A stretch of 64,000 nt of DNA from positions 988,932 through 1,052,931 of the forward strand of contig LSRX01000074.1 of the NCBI GenBank assembly GCA_001939145.1, given 5' to 3'. This document shows positions 42,701 through 53,369 of the stretch, piece after piece. How positions within the stretch are numbered: position 1 is the first letter of the stretch; every line of letters begins with the position of its first letter. Both the position numbers and the translations under genes were made by a program. The DNA is from Symbiodinium microadriaticum. Taxonomy: Eukaryota > Sar > Dinophyceae > Suessiales > Symbiodiniaceae. The notes beneath the pieces were generated by a model. It saw nothing but the letters and a program-made list of their open reading frames with translations, ran no database searches and had not been told where the DNA came from.

Positions 42701-45700
42701 TCGTGGTCAAGATCCCGGTTGGGATACCTCAAGTTTTGTGGCTTCGTCCCGTTGGATACCTCAAGTTTGTGCTTTCGCAGTCAAGATCCCGGTTTGGGCT
42801 CCTGACGTTTTGTGGCTTCGCGGCCAACATCCCGGTCGGGATACCTCAAGTTTGTGGCTTCGCGGTCAAGAGCCCGGTTGGGATGCGTCGAGTTTTGTGG
42901 CTTTGCAGTCAAGATCCCGGTTGGGGTACCTCGAGTTTGTGGCTTCGTGATCCCGGTTGGGATACCTCAAATTTTGCTGCTTCGTATTCAAGATCCCAGT
43001 TGGCATACCTCAAGTTTGTGGTTTCGCAGGCAAGATCCCGGTTGGGATACCTCGAGTTTTGTGGCTTCGCGTTCAAGATCCCGGTTGGGATACCTCAAGT
43101 TTGGTGGCCTCGCGGTCAAGATGCTGGTTGGGATACCTCAAGGTTTGTGGCTTCGCAGTCAAAATCCCGGTGGGGTAGCTCGAGTTTGTGGCTTCGTGGT
43201 CAGGATCCCGGTTGGGATACCTCAAGTTTTGTGGCTTCGTGGTCAAGATCCCGGGTGGGATACCTCAAGTTTTGTGGCTTTGCGGTCAAGATCCCGGTTG
43301 GGACACCTCAAGTTTGTGGCTTCATGCTCATGCAGGACCCCCGTTGGGGCACCTCAAGTTTTGTGGCATCGCGGTCAAGATCCCGGTAGGGATACCTCAA
43401 GTTTTGTGGCTTTGCGGTCAAGATCCCGGTTGGCATGCCTCAAGTTTTGTGGCTTCGCGGTCAAGATCCCGGTTGGAGTGCCTCAAATTTGTGGCGTCGC
43501 GGTCAGGATCCCGATTGGCATACCTGAAGTTTGTGGTTTCGCAGGCAAGATCCCGGTTGACATACCTGAAGTTTGTTATGTCGCGGTCAAGATCCCGGTA
43601 GGCAAGATTTCGGGTTGCATACCTCAAATTTTGTGGCTTTGCGGCCAAGATCCCGGTTGGGGTACCTCGAGTTTGTGGCTTCGCAGTCAAGATCCCGGCT
43701 GGAATATATACCTCAAGTTTGTGCCTTCGTGCTCAGGAGCCCGGTTAGCATACCTCAAGTTTCGTGGTCTCGCGGTCAAGATCCCTGTTGGCAACCTGAA
43801 GTTTGTGGTACCTCAAATTTCGTGGCGTCGCGGTCAAGATCTCGGTTGGCATGCCTCAAGTTTTGTGGCTTCGCGGTCAAGATGCTGGTTGGGTTTCCTC
43901 AAGGTTTGTGGCTTCGCAGTCAAAAATCCCGGTGGGGTAGCTCGAGTGCGCGGCTTCGTGGTCAGGATCCCGGTTGGGATACCACCACGAAGCCACAAAA
44001 CTTGAGGTATCCGAACGGGGGTCTTGGCTGCGAAGCCAAAAAAGCTTGAGGTATCCCAACGTATCCCAACCGGGATCCTGATCACGAAGCCACCAACTTA
44101 AGGTGTCCCAACCAGGATCTTGACCACGAAGCCACAAAACTCGAGGTGTCCCAACCGGGATCTCAACCACGTAGCCACAAAACTTGCCGTGTTCCAACCT
44201 GCATCTTGACCACCAAGCCACAAAACTTGAGGTATCCCAGCCGGGATCACGAAGCCAAAAACTTGAGGCATCCCAGCCGGGATTCGAAGCCACAAACTTC
44301 AGGTATGTCAACCGGGATCCTGACCGCGAAGCCACAAACTTGAGGCTTCCTTAACCGGGACCTTCACCGTCAAGCCACAATCCTTAGGTATCCCAACCGG
44401 GATCACGAAGCCACAAACTTAAGGTATCCCAACCGGGATCTTGACTGCGAAGCCACAAAACTTGAGGTATCCCACCCGGGATCTTGACCAGGTTGGGATG
44501 CCTCAAGTTTTGTTGTTTCGCAGTCAGGATCCCGGTTAGCATACCTCAAGGTTTGTGGCCTCGCGGTCAAGATCCCGGTTGGATTACCTCAAGTTTGTGG
44601 GTTCTTAGTCAGGATCCCGGTGAAAATGGGATACGTCGAGTTTTGTGGCTTTGCAGTCAAGACCCCGGTTGGGATACCTCAAGTGTTGTAGCTTCGTGGT
44701 CAAGATCCCGGTTGTGGAATATCTCAAGTTTTGTGGCTTCGTGGTCAGGATCCCGGTTGGGATACCTCAAGTTTTGTGGCTTCGCGGTCAAGATCCCGGT
44801 TGGGATACCTCAGATTAGTGGCTTCGCGGTCAAGAGCCCGGTTGGGGTACCTCGAATTTGTGGCTTCGTGATCCCGGTTGGGAGATACCTCAAGTTTGTG
44901 GCGTCGTGTTCAGGATCTTGGTTGGGATACCTCAAAATTGTAGCTTCGTGGTCAGGATCCCGGTTGGGATACGTCAAGTTTTGTGGCTTCGTGGTCAAGA
45001 TCCCGGTTGGGATACCTCAAGTTTTGTGGCGTCGCGGTCAAGTTCCGGCTAGGGTACCTCAAGTTTGTGGATTTGCGGTCAAGATCACGGTTGGGATACC
45101 TCAAGTTTGGTGGCCTCGCATTCAAGATCCTGGTTGAAATACCTCAAGTTTTGTGGTTTCGCGGTCATAATCCCGGTTGGGATACCTCAAGTTTGTGGCT
45201 TGGTGGTCAGCATCCCGGTTGGGATACATCAAGTTTTGTGGCTTCGCGGTCAAGATCCCGGCTGGGATACCTCAAGTTTGTGGGCTCGCGGTCGAGATCT
45301 CGGTTCAGATACTTCAAGTTTGGTGGCTTCGCTGTCAAGATCATGGTTTCAATACCTCAAGTTTGTGGTTTCGCAGGCAACATCCCGGTTTGCATACCTC
45401 AAGTTTGTGGGTTCGTGGTCAGGATCCCGGCCGGGATACCTCAAGCTTTGTGGCCTCGCGGTCAACATCCCGGTTGGCAACCTGAAGTTTGTGGATTCGC
45501 GGTGAAGATCCCGGTTGGGACACTTCAAGTTTGTGGATTCGCCGTCCAGATAGCGGTTGGGATAGTTCAAGTTTGTGGCTTCGCGGCCAAGATCCCTCAA
45601 GTTTGTGGCTTCGTGCAGTCAAGCCTTGTGGCTTCGCGGTCAAGATCCCGGTTGGGACACCTCAAGTTTTGTGGCTCCGTGGTCAAGATCCCGGTTGGGA

Positions 45701-46361
45701 TACCTCAAGCTTGTGGTATCGTCGTCGCGATCCCGGTTGGGATCCCTCAAGTTTTGGGGCGTCGTGGTCCGGATCTCTCAAGTTTTGTGGCTTCGCGGTC
45801 AAGACCCCGGTTGGGATACCTCAACGTGGTGGCTTCGCGGTCAGGATCCCGGTTGGGATACCTCAAGTTTTGTAGCTTCGCGGTCAGGAACCCGTTTGGG
45901 ATACATCAAGTTTGTGGCTTCGCAGTCAGGATCCCGGTTGGCACACCTCAAGTTTGTGTTATCGTGGTCACGAGCCCGGTTAGGACACCTCAAGTTTTGT
46001 GGCTTCGCGGTCAAGATCCTGGTTAGGTATCCCTCAAGTTTTGTGGCTTCGTGGTCAAGATCCTGGTTGGGATACCTCAAGTTTGTGTCTTCGTGGTCAG
46101 GGTCCCGATTGGGATACCTCAAGCTTTGTGGCTTCGCGGGATACCTCAAGCTTTGTGGCGTCGTGGTCAGGACGCCAGGATCCCTGTCGGGATACCTCAA
46201 GTTTTGTGGCTTAGCGGTCAAGATCCCGGTTGTGGAATATCTCAAGTTTGTGGGTTCGTGGTCAGGATCCCGGTGAACATGGGATACCTCAAATTTTGTT
46301 GCGTCGCCATCACGATCCCAGTTGGGATACCTCAAGTTTTGTGCTTTGGGGGTCAGGATAC
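36713..46361. repeat. 9.6 kb minisatellite of 42/43-base units
   Basis: Roughly 225 imperfect units. Landmarks in order within a unit: GGTTGGGATACCTCAAG, TTTG or TTTTG, TGGCTTCGCGGTCAAGATCCC. Units with TTT are 42 bases and those with TTTT are 43. All three forward frames of a unit are stop-free, giving 14-residue peptides of the types CGFAVKIPVGIPQV, LWLRGQDPGWDTSS and FVASRSRSRLGYLK. Two reverse frames are also open. Because 43-base units shift the phase, long frames (up to 793 codons, 39720-42101) cycle through the three peptides. There are truncated units, variant units, higher-order blocks and an inverted block. No start, promoter or unique coding flank supports translation. Confidence 0.95.
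43983..44490 (-). repeat. Inverted block inside the minisatellite
   Basis: About 12 units read on the minus strand (ACGAAGCCACAAAACTTGAG...), while everything on both sides is on the plus strand. The left junction is at GGTTGGGATACC/ACCACGAAGCC near 43983 and the right junction at ATCTTGACCA/GGTTGGGATG near 44490. The block is bordered by partial units. Several of its units are shorter than normal (for example ATCACGAAGCC types). Confidence 0.9.
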
Positions 46362-46429
46362 AGGTACGATACAATTGCTATCAATTCCGATCGCCGTTCA
46401 TCCTCCACGTCATGTTCTGAGCCCTGTGA

Positions 46430-46834
46430 CCTCACGAGGCAGACTTTTGCAATCCACGCTCCGAAACCGTGGCTGCCCCTGCAACAACACAGCCCCAACA
46501 AGAAGCCCCGAAGCAAGTTCGTCGTTTTGCGGTGCTAGGTCTGCCAGGTTGCTCTTTGCAGTATCTAGAACAGAACCTCATCAGCTGGAATCCTCCTGTT
46601 GGTCTCGCATCGCCAGGACTGTTCCTCAGTTTTAGCAACTTCAACCCGCAGGGAGCTTCAACAAGCAGCACAGGGTCGGCCCTGGCAGATGCCCATATAC
46701 TTGCTGCAGAAGATAGCTCTCGCGCCCCAACACGAACTTGTAAGTTGAAGTTACAAAGCCTTGACAAAGATCTAAATGTACAAAAACCGTACAGACATGG
46801 TAACGGATCCTGTTCAACCGCATACAGCCATTAG
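46430..46834 (+). CDS. Exon-like frame just after the minisatellite
   Basis: Open from a stop at 46427-46429, it reads SETVAAPATTQPQQEAPKQV, RRFAVLGLPGCSLQYLEQNL, then LISWNPPVGLASPGLFLSFS. A strong GTAAGT donor at 46740 could end the exon. An upstream CGAGGCAG at about 46435-46442 could be the acceptor. If so, the whole minisatellite may sit in the preceding intron. No domain recognised. Confidence 0.3.
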   Translation, partial: PHEADFCNPRSETVAAPATTQPQQEAPKQVRRFAVLGLPGCSLQYLEQNLISWNPPVGLASPGLFLSFSNFNPQGASTSSTGSALADAHILAAEDSSRAPTRTCKLKLQSLDKDLNVQKPYRHGNGSCSTAYSH

Positions 46835-47989
46835 CCTTCAGCAGGTGTTGGGCTAGGTCTTCTGGCCTGCCCCTTCCTGATTGAGCCACCTGCAAAGCAA
46901 TTCCGGGTCCGGACTGAAGGCAGTGGCATTCAAAGTATGAATGGGAGTTCAGTGCAGCTGGGGGTTTTGGCTTTTGCTGGTCGGGCGGGGGGTTTTAAGT
47001 TGAGGGTTTATGGTTTGGTTTCAGGTTTTGAAGGTTCGCGGATTGTGGGCGTCTGCGCTTGCTCAGCATTCACTTCATAAGCGTGCTACGACATGGCCTT
47101 CAAGACCACCCTAAAAAGCAGGATCCTCATAAACCCTGAGCCACAGATCGTGCACGAGACCACGGAGGGATCTCGTTGCGGGGTGCTGTGTTTGACACCG
47201 CACTTGGGTTGGCTACCATGGCTGTGGGCTTCGGTTTTGGATTCCACAAGCAACGTGGCCCCCCACCCCCCCCGCTGTGTGCGCCGAGTGACCAGTATCT
47301 GTATAAGTGTGTTGTTGCCGACAGGAAAGTCACAGTGACAATCTCGGTTGCGCTAGATTTGAAGGAGAGTAGGTACTTGTGTGTTACTGTCGGCATTCCG
47401 AAACAACCCTGAGCCCTTTAGATGCTGAGTTCTACCTCAGCAACCTACATCAGACGATGCACAAGCTGCACGCTCAAGCATAAACACGCCCTGAAGCTCC
47501 AGCTCCGACCTTAATCCCAAAGTAAGCCCCAGCCAATCTCGCCTCGGTCCTTCTTGCAAAACGAGGCAGTTTGGTTGGCCCTTCGTGTTCTGGGCCTTCG
47601 CCAGCGCAGGATCCCGGCAGTATCTTGTGTCGGCAGTCGAAGTCTAATAATCGTACCGTTACTGACCTTCACGTGCTTACTTGCTGTAGCCGTCCCCACT
47701 ACAGTCCTCCATATCACAAAATCCCGGGAATCGAATTAATGCTGCAGCAGATGCAAGCACTACTCGCTTCCACAACGGCCTTTGCTCTCACTTCTTAACT
47801 TCAACCCTCGAAAGCTGAACCGTGCATTGTGATTACACTCTCGCGCGTTGTCCGGTTATGGCTGCACCTTGTGCCGTAGCGCCGTAGGGTGTGGGGTTGA
47901 AAAGGTCCGAAGTGCTATCGGTCCAAGCGCCTAACTGTGTAGATTAGGACCTTCTTGACAAGGTAACTCTTTAAAGGGTTTGGAGCCAT
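46835..47989. other. Unassigned
   Basis: Forward frames of 60-81 codons only. GTTGAGGGTTTATGGTTTGG at about 46998-47017 is telomere-like. A short C run sits at about 47260-47270. Confidence 0.4.
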
Positions 47990-48170
47990 GAAATATCAGT
48001 TATCATTCATAATATAACAATTATCACCGTCATAAAATAACACGTATCCCTATCATATAAAAACACTTATCCCGGACAAAATAGCACTTATCCTCCTCAT
48101 ACAATCACACCTATCCTGAATAGAAGAACACCTACCCTTGTCATCAAACTATGCATATCTTTAGCATAAA
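47990..48170. repeat. Degenerate AT-rich tandem repeat (~26-32 base unit)
   Basis: Six or so copies around AAAATAACACTTATCC-type cores (ATAACAATTATCACC, AAATAACACGTATCCC, AAAACACTTATCCC, AAATAGCACTTATCC, ACAATCACACCTATCC). Clearly more AT-rich than the surroundings. Confidence 0.7.
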
Positions 48171-48596
48171 TCACACACCCTCAATCAATCCAAGACGAGT
48201 TATCCCGAATAACCGGTGCTTGTTAGGGGGGTCTGGTCTGGGAGGTCTAGAAGGGGGCCTCGGAGGGGCATAGAATGGCCCTGACACCCCTTATGGAAAG
48301 ACACTTGAATACCCAAAGTGGCTTCAAATCCCTGGAAGGACTCGTCTGGACTGGTTGGTGGGCCTTCATCTCTAGGGATCAGAACACCGAAACAAAGGAG
48401 CGGGAAGGCAGGGGCTTCTTTTTGGGCTCAGGTTGTTTGCAGCCATGTTCACAACCAGATGCCTTGGTAGAGATGCAGTAGTGAATGAAGTCAAGCCGGC
48501 AATGCTGTAATTAGCGTGCATGGCCTTCCCTCTGTCATGCAAGACTGCATCCATGCTGCCACCATAACTACCGCAGCACCACTGCTCCTTGCTGCT

Positions 48597-48598
<2 letters not shown>
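48171..48598. other. Unassigned
   Basis: A 68-codon forward frame at 48275-48481 and a minus frame through the CTG array; neither is convincing. Confidence 0.4.
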
Positions 48599-48635
<37 letters not shown>

Positions 48636-48636
48636 G
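48599..48636. repeat. CTG microsatellite
   Basis: Twelve or so uninterrupted CTG units. Encodes poly-Gln on the minus strand. Confidence 0.95.
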
Positions 48637-48844
48637 GCTGCGGTGCAGCCATGAGACGTCGTTTATGCTGTTCGATAAGTCGACAGTAGCTGTAGAGAGC
48701 GACAAACACCTTTAACCTGCTCATAGTTGTGGTTGCAGTACTGTAGTAGTCATGTTTCTGTCCTGTGGATTGCCGCCCGCTATCACCATATGAAAGTATT
48801 CAAAGCTGATGTGGATCTTGTTCCGCTTATGTTACTCGCTGGTG

Positions 48845-48898
48845 GCGATGGTGCCTATGATGACGATGATGGTGATGATGATGAAGAAGAATATGATG

Positions 48899-48937
<39 letters not shown>

Positions 48938-49036
48938 GTGGTGGTGGTGGTGGTGGTGGTGGTGGTGGTGGTGGTGGTGGTGGTGGTGGTGGTGGCGGTG
49001 GTGGTGGTGGTGGTGGTTCTGCTGCTGCTGCTGCTG
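48845..49036. repeat. GAT, GCT and GGT compound trinucleotide array
   Basis: GAT-rich start (48845-48900), about eleven GCT units, about 28 GGT units with one GGC interruption (48934-49018), then five GCT units. The flanking GCT blocks are arranged symmetrically around the GGT block. Forward frames through it (poly-Gly or poly-Val) run on into about 35-45 non-repeat codons, but these match nothing. Confidence 0.95.
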
Positions 49037-50510
49037 AAAATTGTGGATGGAACTGTCCACTCTGGGTGGACTCGCTGGGAATGCCTCGGCAACTGTCTTG
49101 CACGCGACAAGAAAATCTTCGTAATCACCAACTATCTTAGACAGCCTGTCATTATCATCAGGATGACCGAAGCTTAGCTTTGAAGTCTTTTCCTACAGAC
49201 ATTAAACTGATCGGACTCCTAAGTCTTGGCACACATTTCTTCAGGCGCTGTGCCCTGGAAAGAAATCCTGCAGAGCAAAGGCGTGCCACATGGCGCAAAG
49301 GAGAGGATTGGTATTTCTCAGTATTCTGGGGGCTATTGTGAAAATTGCGCGGGGATTTAGAGTCCGGGGTCCTTCCCACAAGACTGCTTGCTCTTGTGCG
49401 GCGGCCTGTAGTGGGACCTGCCTCCTGCGAGAATCTCGCGGTGCTATCACTTTCAAGGTCGTGGTGGCTTTTGGGGGCGCTTGGGTGTGGAAAGGGAGTG
49501 GGGGGAAGGGGGGTTCAGGAATTCGGCGCGTGGGGCTTCGGGTGCAGCTGTCACAACCATGATCCTTGACCCAAAGGCGGCCTTTGAGAATGCTTCGTCT
49601 TGTAACTTGATGCGCTAGACCCTCGACCCGCGAGCATTAAGCACCGAAGACGAGCGCTGAAACTCCCACTAGACCCCAAAATCGCGGCGAACTGAATCTG
49701 CGGTCATGGGCCCAAGGTGGTCTGTGGTAGCATGCCACTCCATGAGCAGCTTGTCTTGCACTTGCACTTCTGTTGTTTTGAATTTGGCTCGGCTCGATGC
49801 GGCCAGAACTTGGCTGCAACACACATCCGCATTACCGAAGCCCTCGAGCCTTTAAAGGCCTACAGGGCCTACAGCCCGAAGTCGACTTATTCTGGTTTCG
49901 CTTCTGGATTGGAGTGCACATTTCATGGATATGTAGGATTCTAGGCTCTGTGCTCCTTATTTACTTTGATGTCGATGCCCTTGCCGTGACCTTATAGGGC
50001 GCAGCCTAGACATCTGTAGACGTCTAGAACCCAAACCCAGACCTTTGACTCTGAACTTCGAACCGTAGCTCGCATTATTGATGCTTTTTATCTGTATTCA
50101 GATTCTTTTCCAAGCTCTGTTGAAGTTGAACGTTTTTAGACCGCGAACTCGCCCCAAGTCAGCTCGATCTGGTCTCTTTCTTCGTCTGACAGTGCTTAGG
50201 ATTTTGCATTTGACTTTGGCCTTCGTCAGTGCTAGGCACAGGTGAAACACAGCCCCATGGCCGATGTGCGCCGCAAGCACTTCGGCGTTCAGGGTTGGGT
50301 CGGGACCACCGCGAAGTAGCGATAAAGTTGGTATGCAGAATAAGAAGTCAAAAGATCCCGACTTTAGAACAACACCCCGCTGCTAGCAATGTGTTTTCGT
50401 ACTACCAAGCTCCAACGTGCTGCCAGGGTCGGGTTGTGAGATGCTTGACATAGAGCCAACTGTTAGTGCAACCCTATCATACAGAGATCATACGGGTTCT
50501 TCATTCGCAG
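49037..50510. other. Unassigned
   Basis: Forward frames at 49290-49562 and 49717-49944 and a minus frame at 49637-49822 are short and resemble no family. Nothing else seen. Confidence 0.4.
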
Positions 50511-50765
50511 ACAGCTTCATGCTTCATGTGGACCTCAGGCAATGTGGCTTTCTACTCTCTGCTGACATGGATGCCGACGTTCTTTAGCAAAGGACGCTAC
50601 TCCGCATGTTGCAACACATTGCTTGCTTCTTCGGTACCTAGGACTTTCCATGACTTGCATAGGCGGCTGTTAGGTGCGAGTTCCTCTTCAGGAGGGATGC
50701 AGTATCGGAGAGCAATAATGGATTTCACATGGCTAAGGTTACAGCAGGTGACCTCTGCTCTCTAA
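50511..50765 (+). CDS. Exon-like frame, possible major-facilitator segment
   Basis: After a TTCATTCGCAG acceptor ending at 50510, the frame reads TASCFMWTSGNVAFYSLLTW then MPTFFSKG. The GNVAFYSLLTWMPTFF stretch resembles the helix ending in W-x-P-x-Y/F that is common in major facilitator superfamily transporters. Beyond it a GTACCT donor at about 50635 and a GTTAG acceptor 40 bases on keep the phase, but the continuation is not membrane-like. One helix is weak evidence; a similar segment occurs at 62.4 kb. Confidence 0.25.
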   Translation, partial: TASCFMWTSGNVAFYSLLTWMPTFFSKGRYSACCNTLLASSVPRTFHDLHRRLLGASSSSGGMQYRRAIMDFTWLRLQQVTSAL

Positions 50766-50773
50766 GGAGGTTG

Positions 50774-51273
50774 CAACAGCAACAGCAGCGACAACGCTAA
50801 CCCCGCACAGAAAGGTAACAACGACAACAACCGCAACCACAAAAACGACAACGACAACACACATCAACATACAACAACCAACAACCGAAAACCAACAAAC
50901 AGCCAACAACCACAATCCACCATCCACCAACCACCAACGGTAGTCAACCGACACCCGACAGCGACAACAACAACAACAGCACAAATATAAACATCAACAT
51001 CAGCACCAACAGCAGCAGCAACAACAACAAACAGCAAACAGCAAGCATCAAACACCAAATAATAAACAACAAGTAGCAACAACAACAACAACAACAACAG
51101 CAACCACCAACAACTACAACAACCGCAACAGCAGCAACAACAACAGCAGCAGCAACGGCAGCATCAGCAACAAGATCAACAACGACCGGCAACGAACAGC
51201 AACACACAAAAGCAAACAGCAACAACAGCAGCAACAACAACAACAACAACGGCAACAACAACAACAACAGCAG

Positions 51274-51337
<64 letters not shown>

Positions 51338-51494
51338 AACAAACGTCAACACACCGCCAACAACCACAACCACAACCACAACAGCAACACGCACAAGCAC
51401 AAGCACAAGCACCACTACAACCACAGCGACAGCAACAACCACAACGACGACAACGACAACAACAACAACAACAACAGCAGCAACAGCAACAGCG

Positions 51495-51539
<45 letters not shown>

Positions 51540-51690
51540 TCAACGCCAACAGCAACAACAACAACAACAGCAGCAGCAGCAACAACACCAACACCAACAG
51601 CAACCATAAAACAACAACAGCAGCAGCAACAGCAACAACAGCAACAGCAACAACAACCACGACAACAGCAACCACAACCACACCACAACA
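50774..51690. repeat. ~0.9 kb CAA/CAG/CAACC-rich strand-asymmetric tract
   Basis: An almost T-free plus strand made of CAA, CAG, ACC and CGA trinucleotides, with pure CAA at about 51275-51335 and pure CAG at about 51498-51535. Phase is kept over hundreds of bases, so the minus strand has open poly-Leu/Val frames up to 173 codons; these are artefacts. The strong G/T versus C/A asymmetry could favour R-loops or triplexes. Confidence 0.9.
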
Positions 51691-51730
51691 ACAACATAAT
51701 TGGAGTACATCTTGGTCATCTTGGTCGAAG

Positions 51731-51854
51731 AGCAAGATTGCCAGCAATCTTGCAATCTTGGTCTCATCTTGCAATCTTGGTCATCTTTGCCCCAATTGCT
51801 CGCCGACTAGTTTGCCATTTAGACCAAGATTGCAAGATTGCTGGCAATCTTGCT
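51731..51854. repeat. Perfect 34-base inverted repeat, 56-base loop
   Basis: Arms 51731-51764 and 51821-51854 are exact reverse complements, each built from AGATTGC/AATCTTG sub-repeats (AGCAAGATTGCCAGCAATCT starts the left arm). A third, partial copy (CTGGCAATCTTGCTC) lies at 51891-51905 beyond a C run. It sits between two trinucleotide arrays. It could be a hairpin RNA or foldback element. Confidence 0.85.
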
Positions 51855-51931
51855 CTCCCCCCCCCCCTCCCGCAAGTGCGGCAAGACTGCCTGGCAATCT
51901 TGCTCAAATAATTGTTCTAAATTCCCTGCAC

Positions 51932-52044
51932 ACTAGTAGTAGTAGTCGTCGTCGTAGTAGTAGTAGTGGTAGTGGCAGTGGTAGTAGTAGTAGTAGCAGT
52001 AGTAGTGGTGGTAGTAGTAGTAGTAGTAGCAGCATCAGCAGCAG

Positions 52045-52094
<50 letters not shown>

Positions 52095-52190
52095 ATAGCG
52101 GTCGCAGTAGTAGTAGCAGTAGTAGGAGGCGGAGGAGGAGAACCAGCGACGGCATCAGAATTGCTGCTGCTGCTGCTGCTGCTGCTGCTA
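51932..52190. repeat. TAG and GCT trinucleotide arrays
   Basis: TAG/GTA-rich units with GTC and GTG variants (51932-52140), then about eight GCT units (52163-52190). Forward poly-Ser and reverse poly-Leu frames follow from this. Confidence 0.9.
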
Positions 52191-52429
52191 TCGTTGCGAA
52201 TATTTCTGTGATTACTAATGAGAAGAGAAATAGAAGCTCAAAGATGAGAATAAACATTCACTGCATCATCAGACTCATACTTGCCCTGAGTGTTACGCTC
52301 CAGGAGCCGGTCTAAGCATGGAGGCAGCTGGTGTTTGCGCCTTCCTTCCGTACCTCTTTGGTGCCTGGGCTGAAAGTCCCAGCCAGAGTTTTAGGTCTAG
52401 GATGTAGGGGCTAGTGGTTCATGAATTAG

Positions 52430-52809
52430 TTTAGGGGTTTACTGTTTGTTGGGCTTCTGCTAGATGCCACAAGCGGTGTGTTAGCAAGTGTAGTGCTTGC
52501 ACAGATCCCAAAGCGACTTTCGCCAATGCACATCACGAAAAATGTGTAGTCGGCACTGGTTTGGGTCACGGCCGACCTTAGGCGGCCGTGGGGTACTTGG
52601 TTGGCTTGGCGCAACATCTCCGAGCACCAACCCACTCGTCGACTATTGACTACAAGTATTCACGCAAAGGACTGGATGTTTTACGGACCGGAAGTGCGTC
52701 ACCACAGCTTCATCCCCATGACTTCGTACACTCTGCGAGGCACGAATATGCAGTGGATTCAATGGCGTCTACGCACCGGTGGCCATTATCTGTGTGCATG
52801 CATGGTTAA
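52430..52809 (+). CDS. Two-exon candidate membrane protein, 38-base intron
   Basis: Exon 1 (about 52430-52543) reads FRGLLFVGLLLDATSGVLAS then VVLAQIPKRLSPMHITKN, one or two hydrophobic helices with a basic end. A GTGTAG donor at 52544 and a GACCTTAG acceptor ending 52581 remove 38 bases and a stop, keeping the phase. Exon 2 continues AAVGYLVGLAQHLRAPTHSS then TIDYKYSRKGLDVLRTGSAS, with a His-rich stretch, and stops at 52809. Alternative phases downstream are also open, so the model is tentative. No family identified. Confidence 0.3.
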
Positions 52810-53369
52810 AATGTTTGAATTACATGTGTGTAGATAAAATATGTATATATGTGCCACCTCCCCCTCCAAAAAACCTACCTCGAAGCTTTTTCTCTTGGTC
52901 TCAACAGAATCCGCGTAACACTCCCGGAGTCCGCCTCACAATCCTTGTAATCTTAACTTTGCGACAATCTTTGCCAATTGAATTTCCATAAATGTTTATT
53001 TCATCATTTCTTCAAATTCATCGTTTCGAGTATCATGCCATCCATCGTTGGATTCATCATTTCTTCATCATTGGCATTCGAGCCATCATTTTTTCATCAT
53101 TTGGGGGCTCACGGTCTGGGTTTGGGGCTTGGGGCCTTGAGTTCCTTGTTCGAAGACCGCACAGCGCTTCAAGCAACTGGGATCTGCTGTTGTTTTGACA
53201 CGTTGCACGCTGTATTCTTCTCTACAGGACCAACACATAAACACGTGAGTGCGCAGTGGAAGAGCTTCGCAACACGAAACACTCGTTCTTGGCTGAGGGT
53301 ATTTGTTGCTGTGGTTCCCAGAATTTCAGCGTGTTCCCAGCCAGATCAGTGTGTGTTTCTCCCTTCAAA
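52810..53369. other. Unassigned
   Basis: ATTTCATCATTT-type short repeats at about 53000-53100 (several TTCATCATTTCTTCA variants). A 164-codon forward frame (52978-53472) runs through these and the G-rich tract and is not convincing. Confidence 0.4.

Noticed and set aside
36713-46361. CRISPR array
   Set aside because: Units are contiguous with no unique spacers, diverge along their whole length, and the DNA is clearly eukaryotic.
50864-51774. Long minus-strand Leu/Val-rich frames resembling membrane proteins
   Set aside because: They are direct translations of CAA/CAG trinucleotide DNA; no break from the repeat and no unique sequence.
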